Under the pieces are notes generated by a model that saw only the letters and a list, made by a program, of their open reading frames with translations, did no database searches and was not told where the DNA came from. A stretch of 64,000 nt of DNA from Haberlea rhodopensis. Lineage: Eukaryota > Streptophyta > Magnoliopsida > Lamiales > Gesneriaceae. Positions 32,007-43,839 of the stretch are shown here, one piece after another. The stretch lies in contig CAJQUN010000021.1 in the NCBI GenBank assembly GCA_907163345.1, positions 6,448,001 to 6,512,000 of the forward strand. Direction: 5' to 3'. A program made the translations under genes and the position numbers. Numbering within the stretch: position 1 is the first letter of the stretch; each line of letters begins with the position of its first letter.

Positions 32007-33720
32007 TATTTTGCCATATAAATTCTAATATCTTTGGTTCTGTAATCTTAGCAACAGCTTCTGCCTCCACCCATTTAGAGAAATAGTCAATAGCTACAAT
32101 TAAGAATTTCTTTTGGGCTGGTGCTATGGGGAAAGGACCAACGATGTCAATTCCCCATTGGTCAAAAGGGCAAGCAGCTACAATTGCTCTCATCATAGCA
32201 GCAGGTTGGAGTTGAAGCCTGGCATGTCGCTGACAACTATCACATGTTCTGACAAGAATTGCGGCATCTTTTTGAATGGTTGGCCAGAAATAACCAGCCA
32301 GGACAACCTTCCGAGCTAATGATAACGACCCAAGATGATTACCACAACATCCCTCATGGATTTCCTTTAGCACGTAGCCCGAGTCCGTCGGACCCAAGCA
32401 TCTGAGCAGAGGTCGGGAAAAAGATCTTTTGTACAATATTCCTTCTAAGAGCAAGAAGCGCAAACATCTTTGCTTTAACCTATATGCTTTCTTAGAATCA
32501 TTGGGCACGACCCCCCTTTGTAGGAAACCCAAAATATCAGCCCTCCAATCATCTTCCTCCAAATCAGGAGCTTTAGGAATAGAGAAAGGGCTTAACTCGA
32601 TTTGTGATATGATTTCCCGATCTTTCCATCTGTATAACGAGCTTGCCATTTTAGCTAAGCTATCAGCTTTATCATTCTTTTCTCTAGGAATTTGCTCAAA
32701 AATTGTTTCTACGAAGAAATCTTTAGCCTTTTCAATCACCCGAGCATATTCAACAAGCTTCTCATTTTTTATGTCGTAAACACCATTCATTTGTTGAGAC
32801 ACTAGCTGGGAATCAGAAAAGATATGGATCCTAGTAGCTCCCACATTTCTAGCTGCTCGCATTCCTGCTAAAACAGCTTCATACTCTGCTTCATTATTAG
32901 AAGCTCGGAATTCCAATCTGACTGCAATCTTGATTTCATCTCCTTGGGGGGATATTAAAATTACTCCCACTCCACTGCCTTCCTTAGAGGAAGATCCATC
33001 CACATAGATCTTCCAAATCTCTCCCTGCTCAGGCCTTATAGTTTCAACAATAAAATCGGCCAAAGCTTGAGCTTTAATAGCTACTCGAGGTTCATAATTT
33101 ATATCATATTCTCCTAGCTCAGTTGTCCATTTCACGAGTCGTCCTGATACTTCAGCTCGATTTAATATTCTCCCCAACGGGCTGTTGGTGAGTACGGATA
33201 TCGGATGCGAAAGAAAGTATGGTCTTAATCGTCGAGCGGTCATTACCAATATCAGAGCTAACTTTTCAATCTCCATATATCGTAGCTCCGCTCCTTTCAG
33301 CGCATGAGATATGTAATATATAGGTTGTTGAACATTATCCTCTTGCCTGATGAGCACCGAGCTAATAGCCTCCTCTGTTGCTGACAAATAAACAAATAAA
33401 CGTTCTCCAATCTTCGGCTTGGTTAAGATCGGGAGCTCAGCCAAATATTTCTTAAGGTCTTCAAACGCAGCTCCGCATCTTTCATCCCATTCAAACTTTT
33501 TGGCCCTCCGAAGGACTTGAAAAAATGGCAGACTCCGATGAGCTGACCTGGATATAAAACGAGAAAGAGCTACAATCCGACCTGTCAATCTTTGTACCTC
33601 TTGCAGATTTTTAGGAGGTAACATGGATTGTACCGCTTGCACTTTCTCTGGATTAGCTTCAATCCCCCTTTCTGTTACAATATAACCCAAAAACTTCCCA
33701 CTCTTCACCCCAAAAAGCAT
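31972..33720 (-). CDS. Tat RNase H, archaeal-type RNase H and integrase N-terminus
   Basis: The 582-codon segment opens with the RT thumb/connection (GKFLGYIVTERGIEANPEK). It continues with the RT-linked RNase H (RLFVYLSATEEAISSVLIRQE, where the usual catalytic Asp reads as Ser-Ala-Thr), as often in Tat where this copy decays. A second, archaeal-type RNase H follows (IYVDGSSSKEGSGVGVILISP near residue 237, SNNEAEYEAVLAGM near 275, FSDSQLVSQQ near 300), then integrase HHCC (HEGCCGNHLG..., CDSCQRHA) and the first catalytic Asp (WGIDIVGPF). It is separated from the upstream RT by a one-base frameshift in a T/G run at ~33710. Confidence 0.88.
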   Translation of the reverse strand: MLFGVKSGKFLGYIVTERGIEANPEKVQAVQSMLPPKNLQEVQRLTGRIVALSRFISRSAHRSLPFFQVLRRAKKFEWDERCGAAFEDLKKYLAELPILTKPKIGERLFVYLSATEEAISSVLIRQEDNVQQPIYYISHALKGAELRYMEIEKLALILVMTARRLRPYFLSHPISVLTNSPLGRILNRAEVSGRLVKWTTELGEYDINYEPRVAIKAQALADFIVETIRPEQGEIWKIYVDGSSSKEGSGVGVILISPQGDEIKIAVRLEFRASNNEAEYEAVLAGMRAARNVGATRIHIFSDSQLVSQQMNGVYDIKNEKLVEYARVIEKAKDFFVETIFEQIPREKNDKADSLAKMASSLYRWKDREIISQIELSPFSIPKAPDLEEDDWRADILGFLQRGVVPNDSKKAYRLKQRCLRFLLLEGILYKRSFSRPLLRCLGPTDSGYVLKEIHEGCCGNHLGSLSLARKVVLAGYFWPTIQKDAAILVRTCDSCQRHARLQLQPAAMMRAIVAACPFDQWGIDIVGPFPIAPAQKKFLIVAIDYFSKWVEAEAVAKITEPKILEFIWQNIVWRTKKINLR

Positions 33721-36140
33721 TTTTGGGGATTCAACTTTAAATTGAACGATCGTAACGTTGAGAAAGTTTCTGTGAGATCTGAAATGAGGTCATCACCCAA
33801 CTTTGATTTTACTAAAATATCATCCACGTAAACCTCTATGTTCCTTCCTATTTGCGCCGCAAATACCTTATCCATGAGTCTTTGGTATGTAGCTCCCGCA
33901 TTTTTTAATCCAAAAGGCATTACTACATAGCAAAATGTCCCATCTGAGGTAATGAAACTTACCTTATCTTGATCTTCTTGAGCCAATGGGATCTGATGAT
34001 ATCCCTGGTAGGCATCCATGAAACACAAGTATTGATACCCTACTGTAGAATCCACCAATTGATCAATCCGTGGCAAAGGATAGCAATCCTTAGGGCAAGC
34101 CTTATTAAGATCCCTGAAGTCGACGCACATTCTCCACTTTCCTGAACTCTTGGGCACCAAGACCACATTTGATAACCAAGTTGGGAATTGTACTTCACGG
34201 ATATGGCCAGCTTGGAGTAACTCTTCCACCTCCTTTCTAATTAACTTATCCTTCTCTGTGCCAAAGTGCCTCTTCTTTTGTTTTACAGGTTTTACACCAG
34301 TAAGGATGTTCAGGCGATGCTGCATAATAGTGGGATCTATTCCTCCGACCTCCCGAGCTGACCATGCGAATACATCCTCATGAGTTTTTAGGAACGCAAT
34401 TAACCTGACTCGGACCTCCTGGCTTAATTCTTTGGCAATCTTAACCATCTTTAAGGGAGAACTGAGCTCCACTAAATCAGGTTCTTCATCCGCGCATTCC
34501 AGTGTTAACTTTTTCGGGTTTTGTTCTGGAGGCTTTCCTCCTGCTATTGCATTGACCTGGAGCTTTGATCTCTTGCTCTCCTCTTTTACTTCACTCATAT
34601 AGCAGTTTCGAGCAATCTTTTGATCCCCCTGTAATACACCTACTTTCGTGCCCGATGGAAATTTTAATTTTTGGTGATAGGTGGAAGAAATGGCTCGAAA
34701 ATCCTTCATAGCAGGTCGGCCAATTATACCATTGTATGAAGAAGGAGCATCTACTACTGTGAAGTCAATCATTTTTGTAACTCTCCTGGAGTCATTTCCC
34801 ATTGACAAAGGGAGGGTGATTTGACCCATAGGCTTAATAGCGTGCCCGGTAAAGCCATAGAGAGGTGTTCTGATTGGTTCAAAATGAAAACCTTCTATCT
34901 GCATTTGATCCAAAGTTTCTTTGAACAACACATTGACTGAACTTCCTGTGTCCATGAATATCCGAGCTATATCATAATTTGCAATGGTAACTGTGACTAC
35001 CAGGGCATCAGTATGTGGTGCAATAACTCCTCTTAAATCATTGGGTCCAAAAGATATTACTGGATCAGATTTAAGATTGACCTCCGTCACAATCTCCGAG
35101 CACTCTAATCTCCGTCCATGCATTTTGCGGGCTCGACCAGAGTCTCCATCTGTTGCTCCTCCTGAAATCATGTGTATAATTCCTCGGGTTGGATTATTGT
35201 GCTCCTGTTCCCTTCTTCCTTTGTCCGTGTTTTTTGGTGAAATTTCCCAACCCCTATGATGGGGTTGGTTATCTCGCCGAGCTTCCCGTTTACTATCTTC
35301 CCAGACTTGATTTCTTCCTATTCTGCGTGGACTGTAGGGTTCTGACATTGTGGTTAATATTGCTTTAATCTGGGGATCCCTTTGAATAATCCTCTCGACC
35401 TCTTCTTCCAACCTCTGACATTCATTTGTAAAATGTCCATATTCCCTATGAAATCTGCAATATTTTCCGGAGGGAGGTAAGCGAGGTCCTTTTTCTGCCT
35501 TCTTCGGTCTTTCTAACCTCCTCTTTTCATCGCAAAATTCCATAGCCTTTTCTAAACTCATTGTCAAAGGAGTTCGAGTTAGAAGCTGTCCTCTAGCTCT
35601 GCCCTGATCATCCCCCCTTTCAAATAACCTCTTCTTTCCTGACTCCACCTTTTCTCTTCTCATTTCTGGTCTCATTTCTACCCTTCTTTGTTTTTGCGCA
35701 TCCTCCAAGTTAACATATTTTTCGGCTCGGCCCAGTAGATCATCATAATTCCGAGGGGGTTTTTTTACTAATGATTTAAAAAACTCCCCCGCCTTTAATC
35801 CTTGAGTGAATGCATTGATGAGGACATCAGCCGTGGCAGTAGGTACCTCCAATGCTATACTGTTGAACCTTTGCACAAACTCTCGCAAGGACTCTTGTTC
35901 CTGCGGCTTCGTAGTGAAAAGATTCAAAGAGGTCTTTTGGTACCTCTTACTACTAGTGAACTGGTTCAAGAAGACAGAACTGAAGTCTTCAAAATTGCGA
36001 ATAGTATTTGGCTTGAGAAAATTGAACCATTGTTGAGCCGACCTTACCAGTGTGGTCAAAAATACTCGACACTTAACCCCATCTGAGTATCGATGTAATA
36101 ACGCGGCATTTTCAAACCTCCCTCCCATCGTATTCTCCAA
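33705..36140 (-). CDS. Tat gag (main part), protease and reverse transcriptase
   Basis: The 811-codon segment starts within the capsid domain (FENAALLHRYSDGVKCRVF, then WFNFLKPNTIRNFEDFSSVF). A CCHC-like motif (YCRFHREYGHFTNECQRL) lies near residue 225. The protease has IFMDTGSSVNVLF near 395. The RT begins near 600, with RMCVDFRDLNKACPKD, FMDAYQGYHQIPL, MPFGLKNAGATYQRLMD and the catalytic YVDD near residue 775. It stops at TGA 33705-33707 because of the frameshift shared with the next segment. The listed ATG is not the natural start: it follows a small deletion joining it to the gag N-terminus at 36112-36603. Confidence 0.9.
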   Translation of the reverse strand: MENTMGGRFENAALLHRYSDGVKCRVFLTTLVRSAQQWFNFLKPNTIRNFEDFSSVFLNQFTSSKRYQKTSLNLFTTKPQEQESLREFVQRFNSIALEVPTATADVLINAFTQGLKAGEFFKSLVKKPPRNYDDLLGRAEKYVNLEDAQKQRRVEMRPEMRREKVESGKKRLFERGDDQGRARGQLLTRTPLTMSLEKAMEFCDEKRRLERPKKAEKGPRLPPSGKYCRFHREYGHFTNECQRLEEEVERIIQRDPQIKAILTTMSEPYSPRRIGRNQVWEDSKREARRDNQPHHRGWEISPKNTDKGRREQEHNNPTRGIIHMISGGATDGDSGRARKMHGRRLECSEIVTEVNLKSDPVISFGPNDLRGVIAPHTDALVVTVTIANYDIARIFMDTGSSVNVLFKETLDQMQIEGFHFEPIRTPLYGFTGHAIKPMGQITLPLSMGNDSRRVTKMIDFTVVDAPSSYNGIIGRPAMKDFRAISSTYHQKLKFPSGTKVGVLQGDQKIARNCYMSEVKEESKRSKLQVNAIAGGKPPEQNPKKLTLECADEEPDLVELSSPLKMVKIAKELSQEVRVRLIAFLKTHEDVFAWSAREVGGIDPTIMQHRLNILTGVKPVKQKKRHFGTEKDKLIRKEVEELLQAGHIREVQFPTWLSNVVLVPKSSGKWRMCVDFRDLNKACPKDCYPLPRIDQLVDSTVGYQYLCFMDAYQGYHQIPLAQEDQDKVSFITSDGTFCYVVMPFGLKNAGATYQRLMDKVFAAQIGRNIEVYVDDILVKSKLGDDLISDLTETFSTLRSFNLKLNPQKCFLG

Positions 36141-36603
36141 TCATGGGCTGTCGGAAATTCGGAGGAAGATCTTCTCTCAAGATTGGGAGGGAAAAGGGGC
36201 TTTCACGTCGGGATGTAGACATTCTTTCTCCCCTTTGTTGTCCCAATCTTCGTATCTCCTCCCATACTAGCTCCATTTGATTTGGTAACATAGGTTCAAC
36301 CATCGGTTGACCAGTAGCTAATTGCTCTGGTTCAACTGGCTGACTTCCCACATTCGTAGGGGGAGGTTGACGGGGTGGATTATTATGACAGGGTGGTATT
36401 TGGTTTCCCCTCACCGCCATATCCACCGTCTGAGCAATGTACTGAGCCAACTGCTCCAAAGTGAGATCTCCCACCCTTCTGTTTACTGTAGGCATCTGAT
36501 CTCCTGATTCTGGTAAAGTATTTTCAGGATTTTCCGATAATTCAGGGGGATTTCTCCCCTCGGATGCTCTCCTTCTCCCGCGTCCTCTTCTTCCTATTGC
36601 CAT
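36112..36603 (-). pseudogene. Tat gag N-terminus
   Basis: Starts at ATG 36601-36603, 21 bp from the PBS, and encodes an Arg-rich, Pro-rich N-terminal Gag (MAIGRRGRGRRR..., LTLEQLAQYIAQTV). It ends with MIGEYDGREV, where Tat Gag normally continues into the capsid domain; a short deletion with frameshift at ~36115-36140 separates it from the next segment. Confidence 0.82.
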
Positions 36604-36623
36604 ATCCACGCCTTAGCTCGAAC

Positions 36624-36642
36624 GTTCCCACAGACGGCGCCA
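36624..36642 (-). other. Tat primer-binding site
   Basis: TGGCGCCGTCTGTGGGAAC on the minus strand, 2 bp from the LTR edge; the PBS type usual for the Tat lineage. Confidence 0.88.
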
Positions 36643-36644
36643 AT

Positions 36645-37410
36645 TGATACTCCCAAAAAGAGTGATGCTTTTTAAGTATCAATAAAAGGTTTAATGACTT
36701 CCCTTCATATTCCCCCCTAGACCAGATAACCAGGGACAGATCTTTGAATGACCTGCTAAGATATGAAACAAGATGTTAGAAGGGGCCGGAAGATTTTCCG
36801 GCGTGTCCCCTCCGACGCTCAAGTCAGGTCACGGGAAATATATCTGTCAAAATCTGTAAGAGAATAGGTGCTGTATAGTGCGTATAGGAAAAAATGCATA
36901 CCTGAAATCTTGTATTGGTTTGCTATTTATAGAGTTTAACTCAAGAGTGTGCACTTTGGAGCAGTTAGACCACGATTCACACGATTCCCGGGATTTCGGG
37001 ACATGTCTGTCAACTGATAAAACCACTACTCATTTCCACTTCCTGAAATCTCGGGACGTGCCCGATCAACGTAGACTCGGTCAACATGTTCTTAGAGGTA
37101 AGATGCTTGAAACTCAGATGGGAGCTCTGAGAATTAGGTCTTCTGGTCTTGAAGGTATGACACTCCCGAAGACAAAATGTTGATTAGGTCGGGAGGTCGG
37201 CCCAATGGTATTTCTGAATCAATGTTGAATGATATGTACATTGATCCAAGTAGGTCGGGAAATTAGAATCAGCGTTGAATGATCTGAGCTCTGAGAATTA
37301 GGTCTTCTGGTCTTGAAGGTATGACACTCCCGAGGACAAAATGTTGATTAGGTCGGGAGGTCGACCAACTAGAATAAGGTGAGGTGAGATCATCCTATTG
37401 CTGAGTATCA
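36645..37410 (-). repeat. Tat 5' LTR (766 bp)
   Basis: The + strand begins tgatactccc and ends gagtatca, an inverted TGATACT/AGTATCA pair. Inside, an ~84-bp segment (37122-37206) is repeated at 37286-37370 with few changes. The motif tgacttgagcgtcggagggg (minus strand, 36812-36831) resembles that in the repeats at 7858 and 18536. Confidence 0.85.
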
Positions 37411-37545
37411 AATATGGTTCGAACCGAAATCGAACCGAACAATTTCGGTTCAATTTTTTATTTTGAAATTTCAAAACCAAAATTTTGGTTAACCAAAATT
37501 TCGATTTGGTTCAAACCGAACCGAATAAACATCCCTATTTGATTC

Positions 37546-38110
37546 TTCTTCAAAATTCAAAATAAATATATTTAGGCCAAATTTTAAGTATCCATATTCA
37601 ATTGTATTGAAGAATGGGTCGAAAGGAAATGTTAAAAGATGGTGGCAGCCCGCTAAGCCAGCTTTGGAGCGAATATGTAGTTTTTCTAAATTTCAACTAT
37701 TTCTCGAGATAATTTGAAAATAACATTATTCGATAATTATTTTTATTTATGACATTTCTTTGAAAGTTTTGGAAAATGATATTGAAAAAAATACAGAAAA
37801 CAATGGCTAAATGAATATAAGAAATTAAGAAGATTATATTTTAAAATCTTAGTTAATCAAAAGTTATTTTTTAAAATAACTACCTATGTTTTCTCCCATT
37901 GTCTATAAAGTGCCCAAATCCAAAAAAATATTAAATTTTGCAAAATATGTACATCAACCCAACAGAGTAGAAGTCATTGCTATTTGAGAAGTTGATAAAT
38001 ATGATATTTTAATAAAACTGTTAAATAACACGAAACAATAACTAGTCCTTAATACTAATAGATTGAGTTAGACTACGATATAATATCTCAACTTCCCAGT
38101 TATTGTTAGA
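37546..38110. other. AT-rich intergenic DNA
   Basis: No gene or element recognised. A ~50-codon minus-strand open stretch around 37570-37680 has no identifiable product. Confidence 0.5.
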
Positions 38111-38769
38111 TTGTGTGTAGGACCCCCACGTTATTAGTGTATTTATATCGTCATTAGTGTATACATTTTAAACATAAGGGAACTCTCATTACATAACTCA
38201 TAATTACTATATGACTTCTATAAAATTTTGACAGAATCTCCCCGTAAACCCGATTTTCGGCACTAACACATCTCACACATGTATACACTTCATAATGCAC
38301 TACACATATTCTCAATTTATTATGCAATTTGACTCTCAAATAGATTGCATGCAATGCTCAAATGGAAATAGAAGCCTCAAGATATTTATACAGACCATAT
38401 ATACATATCACGATACTCACAGACGAGCATTGAATAATAAACATGTATCTACTTGTAGAAATCATATTACTCCATACCAATATTGGTATCATACTCCTGA
38501 GAGCATCATCATTTAATGGTTCAACCTCATTTTCAGAACCAATGTCGTACTTGTTTTACATGTTTCAACAGAAATAGCCCCCATATGGGGTGAGCATGTC
38601 AACGACATAATTATAATATCAACAAATACAAAAGTAATAATATACATAATATAATACTACAATTCAAGGAAATACTCCCTGAATACACCATAATCATATG
38701 AACGTTCCCAAGATGTTCTTATTTTTCATAATCAATAATAATGAAAGCACGCTACAGTTTAATATAATA

Positions 38770-39075
38770 GTTTATACCAATTACCCTTATGTCAACCTGC
38801 GACATTCATAATATTCCACGTCAACCCGTGACGGTCGATGGCAACCAGTGACATTCTTAAGATGTCTCGTCAACCCGTGACGGCCCGCGTCAACCCTTGA
38901 CATTCATAAGATACCATGTCAACCCGTGACATTCATAGGATACCATGTTAACCTGTGACGATCCATGTCAACATGTGACATTCATAAGATACCAAGTCAA
39001 CTCACGACGATCAATGTCAACCCGTGACATTCATAAGATACCATGTCAACCCGTGATGGTCCATGTCAACCCCTG
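38770..39075. repeat. ~49-bp tandem repeat in LTR C
   Basis: gacattc recurs at 38801, 38850, 38899, 38928, 38978 and 39026, mostly 48-50 bp apart, within units built from gtcaacccgtgac phrases. Confidence 0.85.
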
Positions 39076-39291
39076 ACAGTCATATGATTCCACAATTCAC
39101 AACAGTTATCGTAGCTCAACTAATATAACTAAACCGAATATAAATCTTTGCTCGTACGTAATCATGCACCTTAAGATCGACAACGTAATTTAGACATTCT
39201 CGACAATCGGAGGCTCGTATAATATCTATATTAAATTCAATATTAATAACTTAGCAATAATTCTCAACAATCTCATCATATCATATAAATT

Positions 39292-41253
39292 TGTAAGGAC
39301 CCCCGTGCCCTTAACCCGTTATTAGTGTATTAACCCAATCGTTCATGCATATAATCATATATGTAGAGGAAAAAACACATGTTACCATAGCAAAACATGT
39401 CCATAAAAAAATTTCTTACATTATTACATATAATGTTCAATTTCCCTCGACCAAGTCCACATACATATCATGCACCCTTATAATACACTAACATGTTCTC
39501 AGTTCATTTAGCAATTCATTAAATAATTGCATGCAACCCATAAATGAAGAGAGAAAGACCATTGGCTTTTTATACAATCCATATACACATATAACAGTGC
39601 TCGCATGCGAGCATCCATAAGTGTATGTGTATCAAATGTATAAAACACTGTGTTCAATACCGTCACTGGTACTTCGATCCGGGAAGCACCCCCAATCCAT
39701 AGCTCGAGCTCAACTCCAAAGCCATCGTTGTACCTGTATCACCTGCCCCAACAGAGACAGCCCCCACACGGGGTGAGCATACCAATACCCTGAATCCGAT
39801 AAGCACAATATTACAATTCATAATTTACACAGTGTAAATGCTATGAATATTAAAAGACACTCCCTGGATGGCATCATCCTCATCCGGGATCCCCTGTGCT
39901 GTTAATGTTCTCAAAATAACTGAAACCATCAAATTCTCAAATGCGAGTTAATCATTACATTGATTAACTAATCTGTTTGCCAAATACCGATACCATAATC
40001 AATAATATCAAATCATTAAACAATGATTACAGATATTCCATATATCTCACTTATGGTTCCATAGTTCTATTTCGTCGCTCGCTCTACAATAGCGGCGTCA
40101 TCACCGATGCTCGCTCAATAGCGACAACATCTCAATCATTGCTCGCTCAAAAGCGGCACCATATAATTCCCAATGCATATCAAGTGATTGCCACACCCAT
40201 ATATTATTCATGCACAACAATTGCAATAATATATTTAAAGCTATGACCGTACGTTATACGTACCTTAGAATTCCGTAATCCAACTTAAACTTGCATTGGT
40301 CCTATGACCCGATGAATTACGTGCTACCACATAAAATAATTCACAATCAAATATAAGCATGCAACCACGTGCCTAAGCACGTTCACAACTTCCAACCAGA
40401 TCTCGCGATCGATTGGCAAGACATCTGCGATCGATTGCTCATTCCTCGCGATCGATCGCCGCGACTGTTCATCGTCACCCCAAAATCAGTACCATGTCGC
40501 GATCGATCGGCGCCAAGCCGCGATCGATCGCGACCTGCGGGTTTCCGAAATTCGAGCTTTAATGGTATTTTTCACACCCAAACTCAAAACCAACACCCCT
40601 TACTCCTTCAACACCTCAAATACTCCATTTAAAGCCAATCAAAACACCAAAAATACAACTTTGGATTTTAACAAAAAATCCCCAAATTCAAATGTAACCC
40701 AAAACCTAACCAAAATCTACAATATCATAATCAAATCGAAGGTAAAGGCAAGGGGAAGAAGATTACCAACTTTTCTTCGAGAAATCCGGCTCCCGGCCAA
40801 GCTTCCAGCCATATTTTGCCAATGGGAGAAAATGGGGGTTTGGGGGGAGAGAGAGGCGTGGATGAGAGGAGAGGGGGAAATGATTTGTGTCCTCCCGGAA
40901 CACCGAGTCCACTTGGTATATATAGTACCAAGGCTCCAAAATACCAAGTCCTCCACAAATACATCATGACTCATTAAAAATCATATGTTTTCAATAATTA
41001 TCTCTCCAATCTCAATTTCCAATACCAGCCCCAATACAAAGTGCCCGGACCCCAGATATCACCAAAAACCAATTCCAAGGTTTTTCACCACGATGAGAAT
41101 ACAATCCCACCCTTTGGACCCAACGATCCCAAAATACCCGATTAACATTCTCGGGTGCCCCAACACCGCAATTAATTCATAATTGCCACAAATAAACTCC
41201 CTTGAGGATCATTACCACAGCGGGATTAACACCATTAATTCCCGGGCATCACA
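39292..41253 (-). repeat. Element A left LTR (3' LTR), with a ~330-bp deletion
   Basis: From tgtaaggaccccc to gggcatcaca. At 40397/40398 it skips sequence that corresponds to about 46685-47013 of the right LTR. The missing part includes the first palindromes, so only five remain (40406-40530). Confidence 0.88.
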
Positions 41254-43839
41254 ATTATCCCCCACTAATAAAATTTCATCCTCAAAATTTGCATAGGCGT
41301 ACTCCCCGTATCGCCGAGACCACATAATCCAAACGGATTTACATCGTCGAGTCATGAACATATCATGAACGACAGACCAACCGCGAGGGCACCGACCTCG
41401 CACCAAAACCTGGAATGGAGTAAATCTCCCAGATCATCACCATCACAAAAGAACGACAGCATACCGCGATGTTAACCACCCAAAAGCAGTCAGTCAAACT
41501 AACTGCTAACCAAACGAATCATTCGTGATTTCCAACATAGATATCGCCCCAATGATATCTCTATGATTTAGCCAACGATGTTAAACATACATCGTTACCA
41601 AGGAAATCGTCAGTACACTACAGTGTACTCACACTAAACTCGGCTTCCGCTCTCCAAATCCGTCTCCATCAGAGGAGTAGTTGCACCACTTTGCAACACG
41701 GATTGGGCAACTCACGGCCACTGATCAACACAAACCACATCTCTAAAGATGTCTACATCCGTGTGTTCCAAGAAATCGCATCTTGGTCCAAACACACCAT
41801 CGAGACTCCACAAGGTCTCAAGTTCTCGAAAGGACCTGCAAGAAAAAATCAATTGCATCCCCACCACACGTGTCAACCACGACACCTAACAAATATGAAT
41901 CATGGCCATCCCTCTTTTACACAAGGATTCAACAGTCTTAACACAGGGAGGCTATCGAATTATCCAGTAAAGAATTACCAATCTCAAGGTGCCACAATCT
42001 CTCACCAGAGATTCATCCATCCAAGCATCCTAATCCGTTGCTCGACAAGTACCAAAATACTGGCATTCGTATACACACCCCGGTATACATGCCTAAGCAC
42101 CAACACCACATGCATACTCAATGCAATAACCCAACTCAAGCTGAAGAAACTTATTCCATGGTCACCGCTAACCGCTTTTGGTCAGGTATCACCAAACATA
42201 CCCATAAGTCCCAATTACAACTGTCAATCCCCAGCTATTCTCACCCTACGGAGAATAATGATTGACGGACCAACGACCAATGATGTGATTCCAACATCAA
42301 CACCACACAAACCGACTCATCGGATCTCTTAAAGATTCCCATTAGGTATATCAATACCGCATTCCTCGTAAGGAAAGTGCCATGAACCACGACCCTCCAA
42401 TCTCGAACCACCGTTCGGAAAATTTAGATACATTTACACCAAAATATATCTCGGAACCAATAAATACACAACTGGTTCAGAATAGCAGCAATGCCACTAT
42501 TACCAAATCGAAACCCGTATACACAACGTATACTCATTCTAACGATGCTCTGTACTAATGCCATAGTACTCCACAATCTCGAGCATTTCCCCGGAGACAT
42601 CTTCCCGTACGTCTCTCGGAAAATAAAAAAGCCATTACTCAGTCCAACACCAGTAATGCTTACCATGGTTGATTCATAATCAACCCACGATCGATACTAG
42701 CTGTCTCCATGACAGTATATCTAAATCTCTCCAAGAGATACAATCAACATAGTAGTGTCACCCCACTAACTATATCCCACAATTCCAATTGTGACTCCCA
42801 TTGCATTCCATATGCAAAGATGCTCAACCAGAGCTAACAACAACTTGTCGACACTCACGTTGGTATTCCCAACAAAAATGGGATGTCCCTGTACAAGTCC
42901 CTCAAAACATTTGACGTATAAACGTCCCCGTGAGGTATTCCTTGCCTCAAACTTCATGCCACCTAGTGACTGCAAGAGTCCACTATAGACGCTCATCGTA
43001 TCATCATACGATTTACCAAACTCGGTTCCAACGAGCAGTATAACTGCTATCACAAGCACACTATAGCACTTGCAACAATACCTGGCTAGCAAATCGCTGT
43101 CTCCTTAGGTTTATACCAACCTACCAACGTATCATATGTTCCATCACGGTACTCCATACCGTACCATCAATATGAGTATTGGGTTATCATCCAATATTTC
43201 TCTAATACCAATGCACAACGGACATCCCGGTGTCCTCATTCAACCACAAAGCAATCTTATCCATTAGGATTTATTCACCCTCACGGGGGTGTGACCATGT
43301 CTATACACGTCGCATCGACAAAAGCGAGTAGTTTCCTCAATAACTACTCCTACCAACAGTTACTTGGCCAGTAGCCATCTCCACGAGTATACACAGGGGC
43401 ACCATTACTCGTAAAATATTCACCTCAAATTTATGATGCGGTACACTCACTTGTACAGTGCATCTATAATTCATCGAGCAAACTTGCTCGGCATAATTGT
43501 CTCGTCAACCGGCGACGTAGACACCACCTTGTGCTCATCATCACACTCAAACCATTCGGCTAAATACGCACACTCAGACATATTATTCAACGAAATGACT
43601 GCATGTCTACATAGAACATCCACTATGTCATCGTCATCATGTGATGGTATATGTCAACATATGACATCGAAATAACATCGTCAACTCGTGACGGTGCACT
43701 CCAACACATGACATCTACAATAACGCTAATAAAATAGCAACATGCCATAACTCATCGCTAATAAGATGGCGGCATACCTGCATCCATTGCCCAATAGCGG
43801 TACGAAATCAGTACCCATCGCTCGAAGGCGGCACAATCC

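Larger units (their letters stand above)
30523..37410 (-). mobile_element. Ty3/Gypsy Tat-type retrotransposon, 3' LTR missing
   Basis: Reading on the minus strand: 5' LTR (37410-36645), PBS, gag, protease, RT, RNase H, a second archaeal-type RNase H, integrase, then a satellite-rich 3' region. The dual RNase H and the TGGCGCCGTCTGTGGGAAC primer site identify the Tat lineage. No second LTR is recognised left of the satellite, so the element appears truncated there. At least three frameshifts or deletions disable the polyprotein. Confidence 0.88.
30081..37537. mobile_element. hAT-like non-autonomous element split by a Tat-type retrotransposon, TSD TTTGATTC
   Basis: The left end taggggtgttaa and the right end aacatcccta are inverted repeats (TAGGGGTGTT / TAGGGATGTT). 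They are flanked by perfect 8-bp duplications tttgattc at 30073-30080 and 37538-37545, the hAT signature. Both halves are rich in cggttaaccgaacc-type phrases. The right half is 37411-37537; the left half reaches at least ~30250 and perhaps 30520. No transposase is visible. Confidence 0.8.

Noticed and set aside
40717..41182. ORFs over the A LTR start region (also 60557-60864)
   Set aside because: Present in parallel in several LTR copies with different frames and stops; they overlap the TATA dyad and leader.
42766..43092. Minus-strand ORF of 108 codons in element A
   Set aside because: No recognisable domain, and the matching region in B is not open over the same length; treated as non-coding.
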